From Mercurialis annua (lineage: Eukaryota > Streptophyta > Magnoliopsida > Malpighiales > Euphorbiaceae): a stretch of DNA of 64,000 nt. The stretch is taken from positions 37,846,628 through 37,910,627 of the forward strand of contig NC_065576.1 of the NCBI RefSeq assembly GCF_937616625.2, read 5' to 3'. How positions within the stretch are numbered: position 1 is the first letter of the stretch; every line of letters starts with the position of its first letter. The translations under genes were made by a program, and so were the position numbers. This document shows positions 12,365 to 24,980 of this stretch, one piece after another. The notes below the pieces were generated by a model. The model made no database searches and was not told the origin of the DNA. It was given only the letters and a program-made list of their open reading frames with translations.

Positions 12365-15352
12365 TTACTTTACTGTTTGAGTCTGTGTTTGATGGAATGA
12401 TGATGAACTTGCATTTGCATTCCCATTATTTCTTTGTGATTTTGCTGATTTCTTGCTTTCGGGTTTTGCTCCGATTGCTGCAGCTTGCCTCACCTTCACT
12501 CCTCGTATCAACTGTAATTCATTTTAAAAAATATTTTTTTTTAATAAATTTAGCAAAATATTAAATCAAATTTAGTTAAACAAAAATAGGGGAAAAATTA
12601 ATGGGAGAGCATACATATTTGCCACATTTGACATCTGAGTAGATCACTATGAAATCTCCTTCTTGGAGTCCATTTGTTTTCACAAAATCTCCTGAAAATC
12701 AGATTCATCAACGAAAAATATATTTTTGAACAATTATTACAACAAATATAATTATTATAACCCGTTTAAGTAATATTAAAATAATTTTATTTTAATATTT
12801 TAACAATTATTATTTTTCTCTCTAATATGTTATGATTTTAAGTTTATCGTAGGGATTTTAGTTTATCTAATATATCTAAATGCCAGTGAGAGATAATGAT
12901 TGATTAAAATGAAAAGAGCAACTATGATTTTGAAATGAGCTAATTTCAGGAGTTAATAGTAATTATTTATTATTTTTAATTTCCTAATTAAAACAAAATT
13001 CATGTAAATAAAATTAAAAAAAAAAACTCACCAGTGTTTTCAAGGAGATACATCCTGCTTTTATTGTTCGGCCAGAATCTGAAACTCCAATAGAGAAAGA
13101 ACAAAACGCAAAAACCAAAAGATTTTAGTTTGTAAATCAACTAAATTAAGCAAATAAATAAATCTACATTTTAAAAACGAAATTAAGATCTTAATTAATT
13201 TAATAAAATCATAAATACCTATAGCGCATGTTCCAAATACGAGAAGTTCCTATATCCTCCATTGCTATAGAAATTCCATCTCTTGCCTCCAGTTCTGGCA
13301 GATGAGTTTCTGCTTCTTTCTACACATTATAATTATTCAAATAATTAAAAACCAATAAATACCCAAAATTAATTAATTCACTAAAAAAAGACCCAACAAA
13401 CTTTTAAAAAATATAAATAAAATCAAGAATGGTAATCAAGAATCTAAAAAAATCACCTTTGGCAACACTATTCTTCCCAAATTACCCACATCACTCTGCT
13501 TCAACACTTTTTGAAGAAGAAACCTCAAATTCTTCTCAGATTTCCATCCCTATATAATCAACATTATGAATTTTATTAATTATGAACTAATCATCATAAT
13601 TAATTATCATAATTACACAACATCTAAACACTAAAATGACAAATAATTCACCTGTCGCCTCTCCGGTGTAGGTTGTTGCCGCTGAAGATTCGGGTTGGTT
13701 TGCATGACAGTCCGATCTACTGTATGCAAAGGTGGTGCATCCATAGGTACAATAGCCGACGGCGGAATGGAACCAACAGCCGGTGCGGTTGTTGGCCAAT
13801 ACACCCAATTCCCAGGGTGGCTAGCTTGAGGAGTTGCCGGCACAACATTATCATTTGCGAGCTGTGCATGGTGGTCTGAGCCCTGAGTTTGGTGATTATT
13901 GTGAAGACTGTGATTCCGGTGATGCGACAGAAACCTCCGTTGTCTAGCCATTCTTTTCTTCCTTGCTTCTTTAGTTGCTGAAGAGCCTAATCTCATCAAC
14001 CTATCACCACCTTGTCCGGGGAGATACGCACACGGGTATTGATTTCCATAACCGGGATAAACGGGAGCGTGCCCTGGTATAGACTGAAGATTATTGTCCG
14101 GAAATGGCGAATAATGTGAAGGCAAACCGAATTGTGAAGCAGGCCAAGATTGTGCAGATTCAAGCATGTGATAATCTGGTTGTTGTGGCGGGTAAGAGTG
14201 GCCAGCCATATTGGAAGCTCCATTACAAAACGGGTCACCCATATTATAACCAACCATAGGTGAAAAACCAGGCATGACCGTCATCGGATCATAAGGTGGC
14301 GGCGGTGCAATCCAAGGAGAGTGAGTGAAACAATTTGGTGATTGCTCATTAAAATTAGGGTTTGCAGTAGGAATCGGATTAGGGTTTTGTTGCGAAAGAT
14401 CATTCGTAGAAGACGATTCTTTGATTCGCCTTTTTTGAAGATGATTAGTCTGAACCCATTCAAGAATAAGTTTCAATAACTGTTTCATAGCTTCTTTACC
14501 ACCGCCCAATCGCTTCGCAGCACACTCTATTGTTGCCTTCTTGATTTTCACCTTCCTCAAATCTTCTGCTGAAACACTCTCCTTGTTGCTCTTTAGCCAC
14601 TCTAAGAACACACTCGCCAGATCGTCGGACTCGGCGCCAGTGTCTTCCGTTTTGGTCTGTGTCATCATCTGTTCATGTTCATGGTCTTGCGGCCGGCGAT
14701 TCTGCTCTATTTGCAGACTATGATGTTCTTGATTAAACCCGTCTAAGAAATGCTCATCCTGTTGAAAAATAGAAGACGGATCGAAAAAATCATCGCTCTC
14801 GATCAGATCCATGTACCCGAAATTCTCCATCACGTCCATGCAACCGCCACCTTCTGTTGCACCACCGTGATCAGACTGCGGAGTGATTTCCATGGAAGCA
14901 GTTGAAGACAACGCCGCAGTGGATGGTTCCACTTGATCATAAAACTGATATTGATTATGATTATGATCGAAATTCTTCTTATCAACATCTTCTTCAGCGT
15001 CCGACTTCAAAACGGCCCAAGAAGCCGCAGAAGACGAAGACGAAGCCGAAGAAGACGACGATGAAGAAGCCATCGGCTTCACCGGAGCAGGAGTTGACGA
15101 AGAAGACGAAGATGACGACATGCAAGGAAAATCCGGAAGCGGAGGAAAATCACCATAAAAAATTGAAGAATCAAGAAATTCTTCTTGCTCCCTATCAATC
15201 CAGATCTCTCTATTCTCACCACCATCACCACTGCCACCACAACCGCCGCCGTCGATAACCCGTTCTTCATCCATACCATCAAAACAAGCAGTTGGCATAG
15301 GGTTTACTTCGTTTTTAACCAGATCTTCAACATGCAACTGAAAACTCTTCAT
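12365..15352 (-). CDS. ABI3: ABI3/VP1 B3-domain transcription factor, six exons
   Basis: Seed-maturation and abscisic-acid response regulator acting in the nucleus. Exons that I could join in frame with GT-AG borders: 13652-15352, 13457-13549, 13219-13319, 13032-13078, 12615-12691 and 12365-12511, giving 721 residues against about 720 in Arabidopsis ABI3. The first exon carries the acidic N-terminus with serine runs (residues 79-110), the B1 domain (about 241-305: [16 protein letters not shown] onward) and the basic B2 motif [19 protein letters not shown] (461-479). Exons 2-6 encode the DNA-binding B3 domain (about 570-685), starting [20 protein letters not shown] and including [28 protein letters not shown] and [18 protein letters not shown]3 domains of this group bind RY motifs (CATGCA). 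The short C-terminal tail ends QTQTVK. No break is visible, so the gene looks functional. The start is the first ATG in this frame and matches the family N-terminus ([11 protein letters not shown]). Confidence 0.97.
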
Positions 15353-15700
15353 TTTTTTTCAGTTCCCTTTTTAAAACTCCAAAAACATTAAAAAAAACAG
15401 CAAGTTGATGACTTATATTTAATATATTTTTGTTGGTTGCAGATAGATTCGGAGGAAACAGATAGGGTTTAGTTGAGTCTGTGTACGGATAAGTGCAAAG
15501 AGAAAGATTGTACACAAGAAAGGAGGCAGCAATTAAAAAGGGCCCGCTTTTGATTTAACTCTTGACAATACGCAACATAAACTATCTGAACATCACCATC
15601 ACCACCACAACAACCACCACCACCACTACCACCACCGCCAAAATGATAAAATAAACAAAACAAAACGACCCTTCTCTCTAATTAATCCATGCATATCACT
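15353..15700 (-). promoter_or_regulatory. Long ABI3 5' leader with ACC microsatellite and upstream ORFs
   Basis: A TATA-like TATAAATA lies at about 15719-15726 on the minus strand, placing transcription start near 15690 and giving a leader of roughly 340 nt. It contains an interrupted ACC/ACCACC tract (15590-15642, GGT-rich on the sense strand). It also has at least two upstream ATG frames: 15469-15663, and 15327-15515, which runs past the ABI3 start in another frame. The Arabidopsis ABI3 leader is also long and reported to dampen expression. The start site here is inferred, not seen. Confidence 0.5.
15688..15693. promoter_or_regulatory. RY motif (CATGCA) next to the inferred ABI3 start
   Basis: CATGCA within CCATGCATAT, close to the TATA-like box. 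RY motifs are the recognition sites of ABI3/FUS3/LEC2 B3 domains, so this could serve auto- or cross-regulation. A second CATGCA lies at 15969-15974. Short motifs occur by chance, so this is a candidate only. Confidence 0.4.
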
Positions 15701-15729
15701 ACTGTACAATCTCTCTATATATTTATAGG

Positions 15730-16492
15730 CAGTTAATCATTAATAAATTAACAGAAATAAACAAAAAACAAGATCGATCATCCAATGTAAAAGATCATAA
15801 AAGTAAGAAGAAGAAGAGAAATTTAACTAAAATAAGGTAAAGGCAAAATCTTTATACTACCTAAAAAGAGAGATGAGATATGGAGTGATGAGAATTAAAT
15901 TTTTTTTCTATTTTAAAATTTTTTAGTTTGAGAGAAAACAAACCACCCTCAACCACAAACCCCACCCACATGCACAAAAATTAAATTTCCAAAACTTGAA
16001 AAAACCCCATGTGTGTTCTTTATGGTTAGTTTTAGGATTTTCAAATTGCCAAATTTCTAAACTTTTTCATTCACTTTGAATAATAAGTTCAAAATAGTAA
16101 TTTGGGTGTGTATGCAAAGTTCAATTAACTTAAAAAAATGAAAGAAAAAACAAAAAAAGGAATTGGGTGGTTTTAGTTTTAGTTTCGTGCCGCTAGTTTC
16201 TCATGGCTCACTCCGGATTTTGTGCCCATTGGCCATACGTTGGTTGGTGTATGGTGAAATTAAGCGGTGGCTCAGCCTTTAGTTTATTGAGTTTAAATAA
16301 TTTTTGGAGTTGTGTAGTTGTTGTAGAGACTAGAGACTGAACTAATTATAATATTACTTCTGCACTCTAACCATTTCATCACTTGCTTCCAATTTTTATT
16401 TTTTGTCTACTTTTGTGTTTTGTGTTTTTCTAATTAACCATTTCTTGTTATTATTAATGACCTATTTATATTTTTTATACAACTAGTTTCGC
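15730..16492. other. ABI3 upstream region, no other gene seen
   Basis: AT-rich sequence that probably holds the rest of the ABI3 promoter. It includes the CATGCA at 15969-15974 and purine-rich runs near 15800-15880. No coding or RNA gene is supported. Confidence 0.45.
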
Positions 16493-17027
16493 ATTACGTG
16501 CTATACACGTAGCTCGTAACGCAATTCGTCAATGAACATATTAATAAATTTATTATAATTATATTAATTTTTATTTATAATTAATATTAAATCAATTAAG
16601 AAATTTTATAAAAGTAAATATAATATATTCGGTTATTAAATTTTTTTCTATATTGAATTTCTTCTTCTTTTGGTTTTATAATAACCATAATTAAATAATT
16701 AACTAATTTTATTAATAATATCATAAAAATAATATAATAGAAATTTAAATAATATTATATTGACCAAATATAGTATTTTAATTTTGTAGTTCAAGCAAAC
16801 TAAAAGATAGGTATTTCTACTAATTTAGTTATTTTTTACATACTAAAAACTAAATTGGAGATAATTTAGCTACCTATTCTAATTAGGACTTTAATTACAA
16901 TAGTGATTAATTAAATAACTAATTAGTTAATGACTATAAAACCTTTATTCAGTAAATTTGTCTGTCCCCCTTTCCCTTCCCCTTTCCCTCCTCCTCCCAT
17001 CATCCGTGCTTTTATATATAGTATAGA
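16493..17027 (-). mobile_element. Non-autonomous Helitron, 535 bp
   Basis: On the minus strand it begins TCTATACTATATATAAAAGC and ends with a small hairpin (CGTGTATAGCACG-like), then AATGCGAAACTAG. It sits between a host A and T, as Helitrons do, with no target duplication. The same 3' end (hairpin plus CTAG) occurs at 46115 and 47424 and the same body at 45729-46430, defining a family. No Rep/helicase coding sequence. Confidence 0.75.
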
Positions 17028-17600
17028 TAGATATAGATTATTATACCGCATATATGTTATAATTAAGATGTGTTTTTTTAATATTTTATATCTAATTAAT
17101 AAATATTTAGTTTATTTTACACTATTAATTTACTCTATCTTTTAAAAAATTGTTCATGTTAGTGACTAGGTAATTTAAAAGTAATTTTTCTAAACTTATA
17201 GAGGATGATCCTCTCCAAAAAACAATTATAAAGGATGATAAGATTGTAATGTTCTCCATTTCTCCAGATGTTTCTGTAAGTTGCTGTAAAAGTAAATAAT
17301 GATTTCTTTTGAACATTAGAGAAACTGTCCAAATATTTAAATGATTTAAAACAATTATTCAAGAAAGATTTTCTTTTGTTTTTTTTTTTTTCAAAAATAA
17401 TGCTGTAATAATAGAAAATATCACAATATAAAAATAAAAATAAAAAAATTGGAATATCTAACATTTAAAATGAAATATCATACATAAAAAATTTACGCCC
17501 TGATAAAAATATCAAAATTATATTCGCCGGTCTCTTAACACGACACAATAAACTATTAGTATAATCCTTGAAAACACTTTTGCTCTCTTCAACAATCAAA
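17028..17600. other. AT-rich sequence, nothing recognised
   Basis: Contains only low-complexity sequence and short open frames without recognisable content. Confidence 0.4.
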
Positions 17601-17619
17601 TCAACTTAAGAAACGATGA

Positions 17620-18320
17620 AAAAAAACCTAAATTAGAGGTAGCGTATTCCTTTCAAACCGAACATTGTATGCAGCCAATCACTTAACTTAAGATAAAAAA
17701 ATCTTTGAAGTTGATGACTTCCGGTAACAAGAGTCTCTTGTAATCCTTGTAGCGAACGATTTCTTTCCTCAAGATATCTACCATCATGATTTCACAATAT
17801 ACAAACGATACATGCGCGATAAGTTTCTCGAGGTATAGCAGCGTCCAAGTTACAGATTACATGACCAGTCTGTGGTAATTACTAGAATATGCCTGATCAC
17901 CATCTCTGATGCCAAGCTGAGCTGATTTCCTAGTATGCAGGAATTTCAATACACTGGAGACTAAATGAGTAGTCGAGTTACCATAATCTTGTCAAACTAA
18001 ATTATTCCACTCTACCAAATTATCCAAAGAACCATAGCATTTTTCTCATTCTGATCAATTGACTGGGATATGAACAGCTACATTCACTGGTCAAGAGTTG
18101 TGAGCTGACCGAAACAAACTAAAGACCAATCTGAGTCAAGTACGGAACAATAAATGGACATTGAAAAAAATATGAGCAAATGATTTTCTTTCCGAGACAC
18201 AAACAAGACGTATAGCCTCAATCTCCACGTGACGAGATTTTAATGCATTTCCAGTTGGTAAACAGGCAGAGAGATAACTCACCAAAATAAACTTTTCACT
18301 TCGAGAAAAATATTAAAGAA
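17620..18320 (-). pseudogene. Possible relic of a LINE-type RNase H / reverse-transcriptase tail
   Basis: On the minus strand at about 17690-17870 a broken frame reads CNLDAAI...RACIVCIL*NHDGRYLEERNRSLQG. This resembles the start of RNase H-like (RVT_3) domains in plant LINE-derived proteins, where a DAA motif holds the first catalytic aspartate and is followed by a RNHxG-type stretch. Upstream pieces up to 18300 have coding-like composition but many stops. I cannot define ends or a full domain. Confidence 0.35.
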
Positions 18321-19708
18321 ATAATGTTTTTATTCTCTTAAGAAAATTATTTTCTTACTTTAAAAGGATGGTTCGGTCGGAAAACCACATCACATCATCT
18401 ACCTCCAATATAGATACTATAAAAATGTAGTTTTTTGCTTTGTAAATTTGATCATTACTATATTTTAACAAAAAAATATCATGCAGTTTAATCAGCTAGT
18501 TTTATAAATTAGAATTATTATATACAAATTTTAATATTTTATAAAAAATATATTAATGAAAAGCCACAAGTAGTGGAAACACTCTACTATTCAAAAACTT
18601 ACACACACTTACAACTCTGAAAAAGAGGAATACAAGCATGTGAGGTGTAGCCCAATATACTACTCTCATTATGTCTCTCTAGAGGGCAGGGGTTCGACCT
18701 TCCTTCTGGCAGCCAGTCGGCTGTTTCTAAAAAAGAATGAATAATTCCGCCAATCGCTGCTAACACCTAATCTAGTGTAATTCTACCTTTGAATTACAAA
18801 ATTCAAGATAATAAAACACTAAGGATACACCATCTTTCGCCCAGTGGGATGTAATGAGATCTTTTCAATTTCTTTTTTATTTTTATTTCTAATCAAAATA
18901 CTGTGTTTCGAAAGCTTATAATAAGACAAATAGCATTAAAATAGTACTTAAACCTTTTTTTTTATAAAAAGTGTGTTTTTTTTTGTAAATAATTCGGATT
19001 AAAACAGTGATTAACACTTAAAAATTGAAATCTAAATCTTTTATATCAGCAATTATTTGAATTATAAAAAATTAACAATTATTACTTATATCATCTTATC
19101 AAACTAAATAAACGTTGAAAGATATAAAAATTGAACTTTCATATTTAACCATAAAAAATTTACTATTAACTAAATCCAATATATATATATATAAATAAAT
19201 AAAGAATAAACTTTTCACATCACGGCTTGCATACCGAAGTTGGAGGGGGTGATCTTCTTTGTTTTGGTCGGAAAATCTTCTCATTTCTATCCATACTTTT
19301 ATTTTATTTCAGAGTCGTAATTATTTTTTCAATAAATAAATTCTATTTTTATTTTATTTATTTTCTGTTGTGTTTTCGATAAATTTTTATTATTTCTATT
19401 GATGATTTATTTATTTCTAAGCTTTTCTTTTGAATTTTTGATGATTCGTCTTCACTAGTATTGATTCTTGATGTCTACAGTAATTAATAGTATATTTTAT
19501 TTGATTCATTCAAGTTTTTTGGTGATGTATTGTACTTTTATGTTATCCATTTTTATTGTTTGATGTTGCAAGATATTAATAAGTCAAGATTTTATATAGT
19601 CTTAGTGTAGCTATGTAATTTTATCTTTTAAAGGTTTTGTAAGGCAATGTACGATTAAAATATTTATATTAAAGTATAGAAATTTTGTTTTCTATATCAT
19701 ATTATTAA
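18321..19708. other. AT-rich intergenic region
   Basis: No gene is supported. Around 18650-18730 a GGGGTTCGACC box resembling a tRNA B box is present, but I see no convincing A box and no flanking repeat. Confidence 0.4.
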
Positions 19709-19851
19709 AGTCAAATGATTAAAAAAGGCTAATTTTTTTAAAAATTTCATAAAAATGCAAACCTTTTAATTTTATCCGATTTGTCATAAAATGCAGTATT
19801 TAGTTTCAATTATGTCCAGTTCTAAAATGGCACGTGCTTTTACTTATGTGG

Positions 19852-21949
19852 TGTAATACCCCAAAATAATTTAAGATAATTATATCGTGCCACGTGTCGT
19901 GATTTCCGATAAATTAAATTAAGAAGAATTTAATTAAGTTATATCGGGAATTTAGAATAAATTTTAATAAGTCAATTAGCGGGATTTGCGGATTTAACTT
20001 TGAAAATTAATATAAAATAAAATATAAATCTCGTAACGATAATTATTTCGCCAAAGTCTGCGAAATAATATATATTATTAGTGGGAAAAGTTTCGCGTCG
20101 ATCAGAGATCGTTTAAAATTTGGACTCGAATAGGTTTTGGACTAAATTGAAACTTTTGAAAAGTTTCAAAAACCAAATTGCAAATTAGCCGGATTATATA
20201 TCATTTCCTTCAGATGAAGGAATCGCCAGAATCATCTCTTTATTTCTTTTCTCTTAAACGGCGATAACGTACGGTTCGTCGCGCGGTTTCCGTTTCTCGT
20301 CCGTTTCCGACGTTTTATTACTCAAAACGATCGTATTTCAGCGGCGTATCACGGTAAGCTTGACGTTTTACCGTTTAAACGGATATATTTTTAGTTATAT
20401 CGATTCAAAGTTTTAGGCCACGAAACAATTTTATCGTTTAATTAGTTATAGGATTGAATTTGAATGTTTTGAAGTTAGAAAGAGCGTTTTGGATGCGTTT
20501 AGGGCGTTTTTACGCCTGGAAGCTCGTCGAGAATCGACCCCGGGTAAAAGCCCGTGGCTGTGTGTCGCACAGCCGAACTGTGCAAACGCACAGCTGGACT
20601 GTGCGAACGCACAGTCACACTGTGCGGACGCACAGGCAGACGCGCGCATGCACAGTGTTTTCGCCAACCGACCTAGTTTTCTAGGAAAATTATATACGCG
20701 CATATCGAGATTTGAAATGGATTAATATTCGATTAATTATCGATTAATTATAGGCGTTAACCTAATGAGGTTAAACAAGAATTGAGTTAAAAGTGGTATT
20801 CGACCCGTAAACGAGTTAGATACCGTTTAACGGGATATACGCGAGAAGCACGATGATTAATGAAAGTAAAACGTGTCGAGTCTTGAGTTTAGAGTCAATC
20901 CAAGAATAGGATTCTGATATGAGTCAAATGTTTTAAAATTTGTTTTAGATCCGGCGAGGCAAGAAGCAGCTGGACCAGTAGTTCGGGAAGCTTGACGTTC
21001 CTAAGCCCCGACGTATTTTTGGATAAGTGTTTTCTGTGAGTTTATACGATTTGCTTTTAAAGTATTAATTTATTCAAGCAATTATTTTATATTGCTTTAT
21101 GTTTGAATTGCATGTTTTATATGCGAAATTTTTATATGAATTGTGCATACACTTGATTTGAAACCAATATTGATCCGATGGAACGTGCTACCTATTGAGC
21201 GGCAATAGGACTGCGTGATCACCAGTTTTGATTTAATACAGCTGTAAATTTATTATGATTATGAGATTCAAGATTGGGTATATGATTTCGATACGAGAGT
21301 GAACTCGGCTATGGTGTAGTCTGAAAGTCCCCGTATCTAGTGGGTTGGACCCACCAGTGAGTTGGACTCACAACTTGATATTAATGATTGGGTTGCTTGA
21401 TTGATGAGTAGTATGTTTGAGGATTAAGGTTTCAATCGGATCTCGTACTTGGCTGCATATGATTGAATATCATTGTATGTTTTATTTGAATACTTATTAG
21501 TAAATGTATGAACTCACTCAGTATATCCCAATATACTGATCCCTCACAGACTTTCTTTCAGGTTAAAGACACTTTGAAGCAACAGACTTCTATCCTACTT
21601 CTAGAAGTCTGTATTTTTGAAAGTATGTAAAGAAACAGTACTTTACTCCTAGAGCTGCAGTAGATAAGTGTTTTGCAAGTCAGCTTGTAATGTATAGTTT
21701 TATGTAAATATAACTTTAATGTTTTAAAGTTTTTAAATGTTTTACGCTAGCTGCGTTTTGATATTTGAGAATGCCAGAGGATGCGTATGCCTGGCATGTG
21801 CTTTTAGCATGACACGTGTTTACGTCTGTCATGCGTGTTGTTTATATTTCGAGAAAAAATATTTTACGTTTTTAGGCTTGCTACGGGTTTCAGAGCAACC
21901 ACTCCCATTCCCTAGCGCCGGTCTCGGCCCATGAGATTAGGTCGTGACA
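19852..21949 (+). mobile_element. Solo LTR (2098 bp) of the same family as 3130-6465
   Basis: Begins TGTAATACCCC, ends GGTCGTGACA, and is flanked by a perfect 5 bp duplication TGTGG (19847-19851 and 21950-21954), with no internal region. It is left over from unequal recombination between the LTRs of a full element. It shares the 3' block with CCCATTCCCTAGCGCCGGT and the palindrome array with the LTR at 3130-6465, but is 1.2 kb shorter. Short open frames over 20446-20725 are by-products of the palindrome array. Confidence 0.9.
20555..20662. repeat. Second palindrome array, about five CTGTGCG-type units
   Basis: Units of the form CTGTG(C)-spacer-GCACAG occur head to tail: one perfect unit with 9 bp arms, GACTGTGCG-AA-CGCACAGTC, and others with 6-7 bp arms and different spacers (AAAC, GA). 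A CCCGGG palindrome precedes it, as in the array at 5041. The same architecture with different spacer bases suggests a conserved feature of this LTR family. Confidence 0.85.
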
Positions 21950-22456
21950 TGTGGCGTCTATGTAATGCTAACGTGGCATGCCACACATATACCACAATGG
22001 CAAATATTAGGTTAAAAGTGCAAATAAATCCTTAAATTTAAAAATTAAGTTAAAATGATTTAAAGTTTGAGAGTGTAAACATTTTTGGAAAAAATATCTA
22101 AGAACTTATTTCACTTTTAACCTAGTATTTGCTATGTTGGCACATGTGTGACACGCCACATCAACGCCTTATAAGTAAAATTGCATGCCATTTTAGAGTT
22201 GGATATAATTGAAACGAAATACTGTGTTTCAAGATAAATTTGATAAAATTAAAAAATTTGAACTTTTGTCAAATTTTTATAAAAATTTGGCTTTTTCTAA
22301 TGTTTTGACCTATTATTGGTAACATTTTTTAAATTTTAAAGTTATAATTGTTTTAATTCGAGCTAATATAAATTATCTGTTAATTTAAAAAAATCTATGG
22401 AGGACTTTAAGTGCTTATTATGTGGGTGAAAACAAAAGAGATGAGTCTTTTTATAT

Positions 22457-22760
22457 TGCCCAAAAAGACCAAACCTTTAATGAAAGTTTCACAAAAGTGT
22501 TAATTTTTCAATTTTATTCAATTTAACCAGAAACACATGGTTTCGTTTAATTAACGTTGTCCAACTATGTACTTTTATTCATATGGCGCCTATGTGGCGC
22601 GGCTGTAGCATTGCCAAATATCATCCCTACATAAGTAAAATTGTATAGTTGGATATAATTGAAATGAAATCATACATTTTAGGATAAATTGGATAAAATT
22701 GAAAAATTTGTATTTTAATAGAATTTTCATAAAAAGTTTGACTTTTTTTAGTCATAAAAC
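22457..22760. mobile_element. MULE-type MITE, 304 bp
   Basis: Inverted-repeat element related to 19709-22310: the arms share TTTTTCAATTTTAT(T/C)CAATTTA in opposite orientation. It is flanked by a perfect 9 bp repeat TTTTTATAT (22448-22456 and 22761-22769), the expected Mutator-type duplication, although the AT-rich flank weakens this slightly. The centre has GGCGCCTATGTGGCGCGGC. Confidence 0.7.
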
Positions 22761-22769
22761 TTTTTATAT

Positions 22770-23582
22770 TTTATATTTTTAGTATTCTTTGCATTTTTCT
22801 TTTATGATTTTGTTTTATTCACCGGTGCACCTTATAGATGTGTAATGTTTAAGACCATCAAACTAATATTTACAAGTGTTAAGTTAAGACCCACTATACC
22901 ATATTTAATCATAATTATATTATATGTAAAATCCGACTCAAACTTCTAGCCACATATTCAGAAGATTTAAAATGTAAAACTTCAAATGTGAAGTTATTTA
23001 TAAGTTTGATACTGCCTGACAAAATAGCTGAAGTTGCTTGAAACGTAATTCATTTGTATATAACATCTCAATACTTCTAATTATAATGAATAAAAAAATC
23101 AAATATTTAATAAATTTCTAATTCTTTTAATTTATCAAGATAAAAGTGTATTTATAGAACATATTCGTTAAGTATATAATAATTTTAAAATATTTTCAAT
23201 TATTAAATATATTTACAACTCGTTTAAAAATTGATATGGTATAATATTATATACCAACTGATAATTTTTTTATCTATTTGATATATACAACACTGCGTTA
23301 TATCAGCTACAAACTAAACATAGATATTTTAACTATATTCACAAAACTTAATGAGCAAACTGATAAAATTTTGAAATCATGGTATACTTGATAAACAAGC
23401 TATATTTAATGATCAATACAACTATTTATATTTAAAAATTTAGTTAAAGTCAAATTTATTCAAACTTTTGCATATATTTTATTTCGATTGATAAATAAAA
23501 AGATTAAAATTGATTATAGCTTGCACAATTATTTTTTTAATATAACTAAAATTCTCGTTAGACATTTAAAATTATTTAGTTA
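22770..23582. other. AT-rich intergenic region, nothing recognised
   Basis: No gene, RNA or bounded repeat is supported. Confidence 0.45.
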
Positions 23583-23925
23583 TTAAGTAAAGAAATATTC
23601 TAAAATTCCACAAAACTATTAAAGAAATATTCTAAAATTCCACAAAACTACTTCACAGTCCAAAATCCCACATTGTTACTTTACTAGGAAACCAACTTAA
23701 TAGATGTTTTTATAAGCCAAGTCAATATATTATTATATCAAGTTAATTTTATTTTTATTAGAGATAGAATCTAATTATATTACCAACTAGTATTCAGATT
23801 TTTCAATTTCTAAAGTGGTTTTAAAAAACTGGCCGTACTGAAACTTGAAACCGAGATATGATGAATGTACTATAGAGCCTTAGCCACTTTGACTAGATCT
23901 CACTAGCTAAGTTAAGTTTATTACC

Positions 23926-23930
<5 letters not shown>

Positions 23931-24002
<72 letters not shown>
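23931..24002. repeat. TA microsatellite, about 72 bp
   Basis: Uninterrupted TA repeat inside the 5' LTR of the 23588-28234 element. The 3' LTR has only a short TATATAATAC at the matching place, so the run expanded after insertion. Confidence 0.95.
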
Positions 24003-24003
<1 letters not shown>

Positions 24004-24574
24004 GGAGATGAATACTTTTAAGTTTCGAATGGGTTTCGGTCAATTTCAAAGACCATATCTAATCTTGTTTGTCTTGTAGAAATAACTCAGAATTCACTTA
24101 CATATCAAGTTTGTCAAGAAGCAATCTGAAGGACACGACGATTTCAGACCGGATCCACCATTTGGCGCCGTCTGTGGGAAGCGTCAGTTCTTCTTAAACA
24201 CAAATTCTTTATGATCAAATTAGTTTAAAGTTTTACATCTTTCAAAAGTCATCAAGTGGCGAAATGAGGTTAATACTTCCTTAAGTGAACCGGCATATAT
24301 GAACATGATATAGGAGTAGCGCCTAGCGATCTGTCTAATTTTGATATATTAGATAATTAAATTAAGGAGTGTTTACTAGCACTTATATCCACATATATTT
24401 TAAATGCTATATATCCAAATAGTATAAATATCATTTCATATGAGATAATGGTAAATCCAAATTATATGATGTTCTTCATCTATTTTTTTTACTTCTATTC
24501 ATGGAAGACCTAATATGAGTATGAATTTGTCTCTAATGTCACACATAAATATAAAATGCTCTATAAAAAATATA

Positions 24575-24980
24575 TGAGTCAATTGCTATAAAGTCCTTCA
24601 TATTCATCATAATTCACATTTTAGTCCCTTATGTTTAAAAATAAAATAATAAGGTCCCTCACTTTTGTCTCTGTCAATGATTTATTCCCTTTTTTCATTT
24701 GTTGTTAGTCAACCGAGTTAACGAATATAGAGTTTCTCATTTTTATTTTTGTCAGCAATTTTGTCCCTCACTTCTGTTTCTATCATCGATTTTGTCCTTC
24801 ACGATTGAAAATTGATTTATCCTTAAGTCATTTGACTCCATGAACTAACACTAAAAATGGACGGATAAACTAAACTATTGACGAAAACAAAAGTAAGCGA
24901 CCATATCGTTTGATTTTCAAACAGGAGAAACTAAACTGTGATTTATAATAAATATGGGGGGTCTCATAATAATTATCTCA
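24575..24980. mobile_element. Inverted-repeat MITE inside the LTR element
   Basis: The arms match in opposite orientation: TATTCATCATAATTCACATTTTAG on the left and, inverted, TATTTATTATAAATCACAGTTTAG on the right. It belongs to the same group as 48861-49315. The interior repeats TTTTGTCCCTCAC words. Exact ends and target duplication not fixed. Confidence 0.5.

Larger units (their letters stand above)
19709..22310. mobile_element. MULE-type MITE split by a solo LTR
   Basis: The arms at 19709-19851 and 21950-22310 are inverted copies of each other and share words such as TTTCAATTAT(G/A)TCCA and AATTTTATC. The element ends are flanked by TATTATTAA (19700-19708) and TATTATTGG (22311-22319), 7 of 9 identical. 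The right half contains CACATGTGTGACACGCCACATC and its near-inverse ACGTGGCATGCCACAC. Without the inserted LTR it would be about 499 bp. A relative lies at 22457-22760. Confidence 0.7.

Noticed and set aside
14902..15258. 118-codon plus-strand frame rich in Lys and Thr
   Set aside because: It is the antisense shadow of the ABI3 first exon.
18650..18735. tRNA gene or SINE suggested by GGGGTTCGACC
   Set aside because: No matching A box or cloverleaf and no flanking direct repeat; only a B-box-like word.
20446..20725. Open frames on both strands with Cys/Ala/Gln repeats (CANAQ-type)
   Set aside because: They are forced by the CTGTGCG palindrome array in the solo LTR; similar on both strands and without family similarity.
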